Assembly (NCBI GenBank): GCA_947095585.1
Contig: OX352765.1
Span: 79,320,875-79,384,874 of the forward strand
Origin: Nephrocerus scutellatus
Lineage: Eukaryota; Arthropoda; Insecta; Diptera; Pipunculidae
Length of the DNA stretch: 64,000 nucleotides
Direction: 5' to 3'
Both the position numbers and the translations under genes were made by a program. The first letter of the stretch is position 1. Each line of letters opens with the position of its first letter. The notes beneath the pieces were generated by a model. That model had not been told where the DNA came from, did no database searches, and was given only the letters and a program-made list of their open reading frames with translations. This document shows positions 56,178 to 64,000 of this stretch, piece after piece.

Positions 56178-57949
56178 TTACCAATTCGTATGCTGTGACC
56201 ATAAAGTGATTTTGGTCGGTTTCGTCAAATGTTCGTTAACTTACGTGAGATTAAGCAAAGTGTCAATGCAGTGAGACATTCGGTGCGGAAATTTGACAAC
56301 TAAGACAAATTTTGTGAAATGCAAGTAGTTGCCAAAAGTTCATCATCATGGGTAAATTAAAGAGTGAGAGAAATTACCTAAGCTTTTCGTTTGTTTTTGT
56401 CGTGAGAATAATCCCACTGCAGCCCATTATAGTTGGCCATTTAAGGGATAAATTTGACTAGAATTTGTATCAGTGTATGCCTGCTTTATTATTTTACTTG
56501 TGAAGCTATCATTATCTTAGTTGAAGAGGACCTCTCTGAGCCTTTTAAATTTGTACGAGTATGATACAATAGAGTTTATGCAGCGATGCGAAAACAAAAT
56601 GCATAGTATGTTTTGTACACCCTGTTTAATTTAGATATCGACCTAATTATTTCTTGTGGTGTGTTTGAAAAAAAATCAGGAGTTCTTTCTTACATTTTAT
56701 GTTCATACTCAAAGGACATTATTAATGGCTGCTGATGGTGACGACCTATTTTCCGTTGAATCACTTCCAGTTGATCAAGTTGAAAATTGCAAAAGCGTTC
56801 ATATAATTTTTGATTTTGCCAATTATTATCGAGAAGGAGCACAAATAAATATCAAAGGAAAAAATTATTGAATCCTCTGGAAAAGAATTCATCATCTCAT
56901 CTTTCCCACTCTACAAAGGAATTCATTCTACACGCGTGCGAGTATAAGCCGTCTCACCGTCATTTTATAATGATACGTGTGGTGGTGTCGTTGGTTTGGT
57001 TTTGCTAGAAAAGTCGGTCAGGAAAAATGAGATTTTCTCCGCACAAATACATACACAATCGCTCACCTGAACTTGATCATTCATCATCAGTCACCAATGT
57101 ACTCATTCGTCTCATCAAAGATCAATCAAAATATGTGACTTGCATACCGCTCGTAAATTGTGTGACAGACATATAGGGACGCGGAAGAGACGGTAGAGAA
57201 TGTGGTTGGCATTGACACGTACGCTGTGGGGCGATATTCAATTGATAAAGCAATTCGACAGGAGACAGCGCTATATCTACATAAGTCCAAGGGCGAGGAA
57301 AAATCTAGAACAGAAAGAATAGCGCTTAAACGTACCTAAATGGAATCGTGCTGGCAGCTCTTTCTCTTCATCTTCCTCATCCTGGGCGGTTTACTAAATT
57401 GACAGGATGCTCGAATTTGTATGGGGCGAACACAAACAATGTACTGTCGCAGTTTCTTTGCCAAAACGGTTCAAACACCAGCAACATAAATTACTAACAA
57501 ATCATCGCGAACGTTTCCCCATGCCCCCCCCCCCCCAAGTGAAAGATGTGCAAACACCAAATGAGTTTTCAGTTTGTTTTTGGCCCATGACGATGTGATT
57601 TGCTTTGTTTTTATGCAAAGGACGACAGTGCATAGTAAACACAGACCAATCTTTCGTATGCAATGCAGTTTGCAACCACCACATGCATCCAATTTCAGTT
57701 TCATACTCGCAGTTCAATATATATGCAGAAATATTCTCTTCGTACAGTGAGTGGCGATGGGAGTTCGGACGGAAACCATAACATTGAAATGAATATTGGC
57801 TCTTCTATGGTACTATGGTACAACAAGAAGTTAGTAGTTCTGTTGCTGATTTTCGAGTTAACAATCCGATATTGGATCTTGATGATATAGTGATATCATA
57901 TCCGAACATAAAATTAAGAAATCGTCTGGAAGTGAAAATATAAATAAAA
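56178..57949. other. No recognised gene; one possible orphan exon
   Basis: A plus frame at 56,656-56,871 (71 codons) contains DQVENCKSVHIIFDFANYYR and less biased codons than neighbouring frames. I do not recognise it; it could be an exon or chance. A C13 run lies at 57,524-57,536. The rest shows nothing supportable. Confidence 0.4.
57524..57536. repeat. C13 homopolymer
   Basis: Thirteen consecutive C on the plus strand in otherwise AT-rich DNA. Confidence 0.9.
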
Positions 57950-58180
57950 AAACCCATAAGAATTCAAATTTTTTGTATAAATTCTCTAATCGGCGATACA
58001 CATGTGTGCAAAGTTTAAAGGAAATCAGGTAAATTTTTTAAAAAATTTATATGGCCACCCCTCTTGCCAAAAGGCCAGATTACTCCAAAAAATTAACAAA
58101 AAAGCCTAGTCCATCGGAGGTACCCATGAGTTTAAAATTTGAAGGAAATCGGGATAATTTTTAAAAAATATTATTATTGT
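57950..58180 (+). repeat. R1j: R1 repeat, 3' end lost
   Basis: AAAAAACCCATAAGAATTCA, TTTTTTGTATAAATTCTCTA, ATCGGCGATACACATGTGTG then AAAGTTTAAAGGAAATCAGG, a weak GC block (CCACCCCTCTTGCCAAAAGG) and a second CATCGGAGGTACCCATGAG unit. It ends near the start of the LOA/I-like copy at 58,185. Confidence 0.85.
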
Positions 58181-58184
58181 TGGT

Positions 58185-58985
58185 GGGCTGGTAAGCATTG
58201 TGCACTGCGACCTTAAGGTTTATTGTGCATCCCAGATGTCTACCACATTATGTGGTAGCTTAGTTCTCTTATGAATGCCAATAAATCTGCCAGATCGATA
58301 GGTCTGGCATTCTGCCATAGAACTGTGTGAGCCTTGAGGTATTGAAGTCTTTTTCGGATGAGGGCATCACATATAAAAAGTATATGTTCTGTCGTCTCCT
58401 CTGCCTCGCCGCAAAAGTGGCAGCGATCTGTTTGTGATCTCCCCATTTTTGTTAAGTTGCCATTAAATGGGCCATGTCCCGTCATGTACCAGACAAGTGA
58501 TCTGAGTGTATATCGGTTTAACTTGATTGGTTTGTTTATATTTTTAATGTTGTATTTGAGAAGCCTTTTGGTTTGTTTCATCGTAGTTGATCATTCCCAT
58601 TCAGCCTCGATGGCGGTATTTACCAACTCTGTTATCTTGTTTTTGAGGTGGCTCTTGCTGAAGGCAATGCTTGGTTCGGGGCCAGTGAAGGTCTCTTCCG
58701 CGCGTGCTCTTGCGTAGAGGTCTGCTGCCCCGTTCCCATTAATGCCTGAATTGACTTGAGACCACATCAGGATGACCTTGTTGGTCTTGGCCAGTTTGTT
58801 TAGGTGGCAGTAGCAGCTCCGCGTTGTTTTTGAATTGAAAACTGGGCCTTTTAGCGCTAGTAGAGCGGCCTGGCTATCAGAGATCATATAAATCTCGGTT
58901 CTTCTATATTTTCTCTTTATGCTGTCTAATGGTAGACTTGTCGGCACGAGTTTAGGCGCGGGTATTTCGGTTGGGTTGGAGGGTG
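58185..58985 (-). pseudogene. LOA/I-type retrotransposon 3' end (RNase H and zinc knuckle)
   Basis: Minus-strand frames give RRTEIYMISDSQAALLALKG (RNase H SDSQAAL Asp), LNKLAKTNKVILMWSQVNSG and GNGAADLYARARAEETF (final block; the expected WVPGHxGIxGNE is degenerate but the last Asp is kept), then KQTKRLLKYNIKNINKPIKL, LVWYMTGHGPFNGNLTKMGR and a zinc knuckle CHFCGEAEETTEHILFIC (C-x2-C-x8-H-x4-C), ending FIRELSYHIMW at 58,240. A frame break with one TGA lies at about 58,585. The N-terminal RNase H part is missing. It is a different family from the 10 kb LOA copies. Confidence 0.83.
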
Positions 58986-58999
58986 TGCGGGATGCATGT

Positions 59000-60430
59000 G
59001 GATATTTCTTTAGATTGTTCTTGTGATATTTACATCACCAAAAGTTTTATCGAGCTGTTCTGAATCCTGTGAAGTAGTTGCAATGTGGTTTTGGGAGCAC
59101 TTGCTCACACAATATAGTTCTATTTAAATTAATGGCGAATATATGCCTAGTAAATAGTAGCCGGATCTAAAGGAGTGAAGTACATCTTGCACCGTTTTAG
59201 GAAATATAAACATTTCGCAGCATTCTTAGCGATGGCGGTCATTTCAATGAAGCTTGTTGTTGAGGCACAAACCGAGTATTGCGAGTTTTTCAGGCTTTTA
59301 ATGCAGAATCAATTAATGGATAAAGGTTTGGAGCTTAGATTAATCTTAGAAGACAGAAGACAGCATTGGGTTTTGGAAGCGCAAAATTCTACTCTATTGT
59401 GTAGGCCCCTCCTTGTTATGCTGTCAAGGTCTGGATTTTACGTGCTTAGCAGACGTTGTTGTTCAAGTTCCATTTGGGATGAAGTGGGACGTGCGAGCTT
59501 ATATGAAAATCTAAGAGTGCGGTCGTCAGCGAAAGGATGAATTGGATTCGAAGTAGTGGATAGGAGATCATTAATGAAAATGAGAAAGAGTGTCGGTGAT
59601 AAAACAGAGCCTTGGGGTACACCTGTGTTTATGCGGTGATTATTGCATTTGAAACCGTCCAATATGACCTGAAGGTAGTTACTAGTCCAAACAAGCAGAG
59701 TCTTATCAATTCCATAGGTATTCATTTTCGACAAAAAACTTGATGCCAGACTATGTCAAATGCCTTAGAAATATCGAATGCAACAACTTTACTTTCAAAT
59801 TTGTGATAGACTGGTTCCACTTTTCATTGGGATAGGCCATCAGATCACCTGTAGAATGTTGCCTACGAAAACCGTACTGCCGGTAAGGATTTCACGTGAT
59901 TCAAGGTATTGCATAAGCTTACGATTGATCAGCGTTTTCATGACTTTTGGAATTATGCGCTATGGGTCGGTAAGAGGAAATATATGACGCCTGGATAAAG
60001 GCAGTTTTCCAATTCCTTGGGAAGATTTCAAAAGAATAAGAGAAATGTAAAAGCCTGCGCAGTGCCAATGCTAACCTCTTGTAAACAATAGCAGGAATAA
60101 CATCAGGGCCAGGAGATTTATGATTGTTGAGATCATTCTAGTCTAGTTACTTGACGAGTACGAAAGTAGATAGAGGATTCGACTCTTGAAAGTACAGGCG
60201 GTGACAATGACCGATCTGATAGCGTTGAGCTAGCTGCGAAATGTGAAGTTAACAGATTGGCTTTGTCTATAGAGCTGACAGTTTGAATGCCGTTGTGAAT
60301 GAGGATTGGATTTGAAGACGAGGCAGTATTTTTAATTCGTTTCTCACGAATGACCAAAAATGCTTACTACCTTTGGGATATTGCAGTATCGCTTGAAATG
60401 AAATTCGCTTCAAATTCAAGTTTGGTCGGA
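59000..60430 (-). pseudogene. Type A2 CR1/Jockey-like RT remnant
   Basis: From 60,430 downward: ILQYPKGSKHFWSFVRN (linker), LNNHKSPGPDVIPAIVYKRL (finger), QYGFRRQHSTGDLMAY-like bases near 59,870, LDISKAF-like motif A near 59,760, then an open frame with MNTYGIDKTLLVWTSNYLQV, INTGVPQGSVLSPTLFLIFI (motif B), HPFADDRTLRFSYKLARP (motif C, both Asps kept) and MELEQQRLLST (59,438-59,734). The thumb and tail follow to about 59,000 (KNAAKCLYFL-like, ATIY). It is the same family as 27,431-28,760 and 4590-6385. Frameshifts split it into at least four frames. Confidence 0.83.
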
Positions 60431-61022
60431 CAACTTCATCTGAAATGTTCTACATAATTGATGTGATATTTACGAGTTCTCCATTAAGTTCTTTATCTTC
60501 AGATTAAACAACTCATCTTTTTGTGCTAGAAGTTCTTTATCTAACCGAACGAATATACCAAGTCTCTGTTAATTGTGCTAATTTAAAAAAACTTTTCAGC
60601 TTGTATAGCAAATACAATAAAAACAAACAAAAATAAATGTTACTGAATTTGTTACTATTGACAAATATTCGATAGTGGTGACCCAACGAAATTAAAATTA
60701 ATTGTTTTGCTTTGCAGGAATACCACAGTATACCTTTTTTTGATGCAGACTAATTTTTGATGTTTTTTGAGGTGGTTCACCGACCCTCTCCAAAGACAGT
60801 TTAATAAACATTTGTTCATTCACTCAACGCATATACTATACAAAAAGCATACACACCTTGAACATTAATTGCGTTGAGTGTACCGGGAAGCAAGAATCTA
60901 GAGAAAATAATGATTGCGAGCCCGAAGAACGAAGCTAATAATCAGAGGACAGTTAAATTTTTCAGCGATCGTGTGTCAGTTTGTCCAGTCGTCGGCTTCT
61001 CCCATTCAGAATTTGATAGGAC
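60431..61022. other. No gene recognised; PBS-like motif and short hairpin
   Basis: TGGTGACCCAACGAAATT at about 60,677 resembles a tRNA primer-binding site as found after a 5' LTR, but no LTR pair or gag/pol follows. CACTCAACGCA near 60,820 and TGCGTTGAGTG near 60,868 form an 11-base inverted repeat. Confidence 0.35.
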
Positions 61023-61042
61023 TTAGGTTAGGTTAGGTTAGG
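61023..61042 (+). repeat. (TTAGG)4 tract at 3' end of a minus-strand LOA/I-like element
   Basis: Four perfect TTAGG units, read as (CCTAA)4 in the sense of the element. It follows about 70 bases after the last coding block of the minus-strand element, the position expected for a 3' tail. Confidence 0.85.
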
Positions 61043-61115
61043 TTGAAGTGGCCGTCAATCAAAACCGACGCACTTAGACCAGTGATACCACAAGGATCTA
61101 GGAAAATTTCCACGC

Positions 61116-62560
61116 CTACTCGTTGAACCACTTGGAGCTTCGTATAAAGCGCAATATACTATTGATGTCAATTTGGGTTAGATCGTTGAGATCGTTGAAA
61201 AAGAACGCTCCCAGATGGAGCTTACGCCTATTCGAGAGGGCTGGGCACGTACATAGTAGATGGAGAGTGGTTTCCTCCTCCTCCTCATCCATGCAGCTTG
61301 TGCAGAAATTGTTGGAAAGGACTCCTGCATGCTTGCCTATGAGGCAGTGTCCAGTTATGACACCTACAATGGCACTAATGTGCAGTCTGTTTACAGAGAT
61401 CAAACACTTGGAGAGTTTCGGATCTAGCTTGGGCCAGATTTGCTTCGTTGCTATGCAAGTTGTGCCGTTTGACCATCTATAATTAGCTTTTATTATAGGT
61501 AGCATCCTGTTTAAACATGTAGCGATCGGCGTGCCTAGTGAACCATATTCAGGCAATGTGGTTCCATGTTTGGCGAGTTCATCAGCCATACAATTACCAG
61601 GAATGTCTCTATGCCCCGGTACCAAGCACAGGTGAATGTTGAAATGCTCCGCCATCTCCTTAAGAGATGATCGGCAATTCCGGCCTAGAATGGAATTTGT
61701 GGAGACTGATTCCATGGATTTTAGCGCAGCCTGGCTATCCGAGAAAATGTGGATTTCCTTAACAGATATGGCATTACACAAGGCAAGACAAGGCTTCCTT
61801 AATAGCCCTGATTTCAACTTGGAAAACACTACAGTGATCAGGAAGACGGAAAGAGAGACTTAGATTTAGTCTTTTTGAAAAGACACCTCCGCAACCAACC
61901 CCTTTATCAGTTTTCGACCCGTCTGTGTAGAAGTAAATTCCTTCATTTTCCAAGTAGATACCTTCCTCCCAAGAAGACCTGAAGGGGATGGTAACCTGGA
62001 AGTTTTTGATGAAGTGGAGCTGAGGAATGGTGTAGTCTAGGTTGACAAGTGGAGTCCTGACTGAATTCAGGATAGAAGAGTGGCCGAAATCATTGACGGT
62101 CCACTGAGAGATTGCTCTGAGGCGAGTAGCCGCGCTTGCAGCCAGTTGTCTGCCAAAGATGTCGAGTGGAGCAAGGTTGAGCAGAATGTCCAGTGCAGCA
62201 GAGGGAGTTGTACGAAGCGCTCCGCTCACAAAAAGACAAGCCTATCTTTGGACACTGCTTAGTTTGTCGCGATTGATCGCTTTTTCTAATGCAGTCCACC
62301 AAACAGCCCCACGGTATAGCAGAATAGGTCTGACTACTGCTGCGTACAGCCAATGAGTGATATGCGGTTCAAAACCCCATTTACTTCTTATGGCTTTTTT
62401 GCTTGAGAAGAGTGCCACTGTGGCTTTGTTGTATGTAGGGTTTCCAGGTCAGCTTCCTATCCAGAATAAGAAAAAGATATTTGGCCGGATATCGGAGAAA
62501 GTCAAGCTTGTTCCCTTGATAGACGGAGGGTTGACTAGTGGGATTTATACTTCCTCGTAA
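61116..62560 (-). pseudogene. RT thumb, RNase H and zinc knuckle of family III
   Basis: The thumb is broken over frames (LDRKLTWKPYIQQSHSGTLL; SGALRTTPSAALDILLNLAP). RNase H follows in 62,229-61,774 with FYTDGSKTDKGVGCGGVFSK (first Asp) and VFQVEIRAIKEAL (Glu). After a frameshift near 61,800 it continues with IHIFSDSQAALKSMESV (Asp), LCLVPGHRDIPGNCMADELA (His and last Asp), IWPKLDPKLSKCLI, ISAIVGVITGHCLIGKHAGV and a zinc knuckle CTSCMDEEEEETTLHLLCTC, ending at 61,116 (FIRSSKWFNE). All four RNase H catalytic acids are readable, across two frames. RNase H removes the RNA strand during cDNA synthesis. Confidence 0.88.
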
Positions 62561-63398
62561 GGAGGACAAGTTCGGTTTTTTGGGGGTTTACCTCTAGACC
62601 ACAATGATCTGCCCAGTTTATTAGCTTATTTAGAGCATTTTGCCGAAGGTCTTTCAAGGTGTGTGGGTGCTTTCCTGAGACGGATATGGCAACGTCGTCC
62701 ACATAGGCGATCACTCCGCAGCCCTCCCCCCTCAGGCCAATCAGCAGCTCATTCACCACAAGGTACCAAAGAAGTGGGGACAGGACTCCTCCTTGTAGGG
62801 TGCCTCTGCTGACAAATCTTTTGGCAGACGACAAACCAAGTCTTGAATTTATGATCCTACTTGTGAGTAGAAGATCAATCAGTTCACCCAGTGAGTCGTT
62901 CACCCCTAAAGTCAACAGCGCATCCGTGATCGCAGATGATTTGAGTTTGTTAAAAGCGCCTTCGATGTCCAGGAAAACCACCATTGAGTATTCCTTGTGA
63001 TGATGGGAGTTTTCAATGGAACGTACTAGCGTATGCAGAGCAGTTTCTACAGATTTGCCCTTGAAGTACGCGTGTTGATCGACGGAGAGAAGTCTTTTGT
63101 CAATACTAGTACGAAGGTGGGTTTCGATCAGTCTTTCTAACGCTTTTAAAAGAAATGACGAAAGGCTAATGGGTCTGAGGTCTTTTGGACTGACGTGGAA
63201 ACATTTACCTGCTTTTGGAATGAAGACCACTTTCACTTCTCTCCATATGACTGGAATATAGACCAGATCAAGACAACTTTTGAAAATTGTCTCACGCAAA
63301 GGAAGGATAATGTCCGAAGTCGTTTTCAGTTCGGCTGGAATTATGTCGACTGGTCCTGCAGATTTATATGGTTTGAAGCTATGTAGTGCCAACCCCAA
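62535..63398 (-). pseudogene. Reverse transcriptase of family III, long open domain
   Basis: This 287-codon frame contains the complete RT palm. Fingers: LHSFKPYKSAGPVDIIPAEL, YIPVIWREVKVVFIPKAGKC, DLRPISLSSFLLKALERLIE. HAYFKGKSVETALHTLVRSI precedes motif A, YSMVVFLDIEGAFNKLKSSA. Motif B is FVSRGTLQGGVLSPLLWYLV. Motif C is GVIAYVDDVAISVSG, with both Asps kept (YVDD instead of the common YADD). Then LINWADHCGLEVNPQKTELV. No stop interrupts the catalytic core. A frameshift upstream (near 63,400) and one downstream (near 62,560) separate it from the linker and thumb. The usual DG of the finger motif reads VD here. Confidence 0.9.
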
Positions 63399-63790
63399 AG
63401 CAATTTGACCTTATCAATTATATCTCGAGAGATGGTATTTACCTAATGGATCTATTTAGCTATTTGGGAAATGGGTATCTAGTAGCAGATTTAGCGATTC
63501 TTTGCTAGAAGTAGTCCACGAGCCTTCAGCTTTTTTCAGACAGCAAGGAATTATTGGATTAGTTGAGAGGATTTTCCTGAGCCTTAATGCTTCCGAAGCC
63601 TCTACCATTCTGCCGTTTCTCCATTTTTTGTATACACTTTAAAGGATTCTTTGTAGGCTCCCAGTCGGTCTCTATTCCTGTGAACTTGGCGAATTTTAAA
63701 AGCTTTCTACAGGTTTTCACAGTTCCACCAGTATGGTCTCTTCTTACTCCTAGGTAGAATAAGAGGACAGGTGGCGGACATTTCTATATT

Positions 63791-64000
63791 TAAGGCCAAA
63801 GTGAGTTCCTTGACCTTATTAAATAAATAAAGAGACTAACGAAAATTGAAACAAACTAACTTGTCGTGAAAGAGAATTTACCTCTTTACATACGAAGTTC
63901 TTGACGTCAATATACAGAACGCATGCTTCAATAAAAAATTATTAAATTAACTTATTCGTATGAATAATAATGATGCTCACTGTACTGCACGAAGCGGTTG
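63791..64000. other. No gene recognised at right edge
   Basis: AT-rich; it may contain more of the family III linker, but I cannot support a call. Confidence 0.4.

Larger units (their letters stand above)
61044..63790 (-). mobile_element. LOA/I-type non-LTR retrotransposon (family III), 5'-truncated, well preserved
   Basis: It runs from the pre-RT linker (about 63,790) through RT, RNase H and zinc knuckle to a short 3' region and the (TTAGG)4 tract. The linker shows RPYWWN, RNRDRLGAYKESFKVY and KNGETAEW around 63,600-63,750. The endonuclease lies outside the window or is lost. It is the least decayed non-LTR element here, although at least three frameshifts are present. Confidence 0.85.

Noticed and set aside
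61023..61042. Interstitial telomere
   Set aside because: Only four units, located at the 3' end of a retrotransposon; an element tail is the simpler reading.

Overview
This window reads as intergenic or intronic DNA of an insect, most likely a higher fly (Diptera). It is AT-rich, contains simple repeats, and has no operons, ribosome binding sites or long host reading frames. Almost everything recognisable is a decayed transposable element. The element mix is Tc1/mariner-superfamily DNA transposons with a DD41D spacing plus non-LTR retrotransposons of the Jockey, CR1/Jockey-like, RTE-like and LOA/I types, which fits a dipteran but does not fix the genus. I recognise no host protein gene, tRNA, rRNA or CRISPR array.

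Layout. 1-2.9 kb: a CR1/Jockey-type reverse transcriptase (RT, minus strand) split by a mariner (402-1691) and by a non-coding repeat (about 1886-2205), followed by Jockey and LOA scraps. 4.6-7.0 kb: a second RT tail split by a nearly intact mariner (4951-6256), abutting an RTE-type endonuclease. 9.3-13.1 kb: an inverted-repeat element cut by a LOA copy, then a truncated mariner. 14.2-19.6 kb: a Jockey RT and an RTE-like element. 21.8-24.2 kb: a LOA copy carrying an unidentified insert of about 730 bp. 26.4-32.1 kb: RTE and CR1/Jockey-like fragments, one fused to LOA leader sequence. 32.8-33.8 kb: a deleted mariner. 36.7-39.9 kb: minisatellite, a second repeat family and RTE. 41.2-46.7 kb: the fullest RTE-like element, a LOA copy and a long minisatellite. 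47.2-48.2 kb: the largest copy of the main non-coding repeat, with an internal array of about 120-bp units. 49.2-56.2 kb: Jockey, LOA and a fourth mariner. 58-64 kb: three minus-strand non-LTR elements, one ending in a (TTAGG)4 tract. The stretches between are gene-free as far as I can see.

The most interesting signal is a dispersed non-coding repeat (called R1 here, about ten copies in both orientations). It has constant ends, a tetranucleotide tract at a fixed internal place whose motif differs between copies, and a variable number of internal units of about 120 bp. One copy interrupts an otherwise continuous RT reading frame, so its insertion point can be read directly: it went into a T-run. 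No protein in the window explains its movement. The window does not show a multi-gene system; the genes here act only as parts of separate, mostly dead mobile elements. Coordinates of decayed fragments are approximate to about 10-50 bases unless stated as exact.
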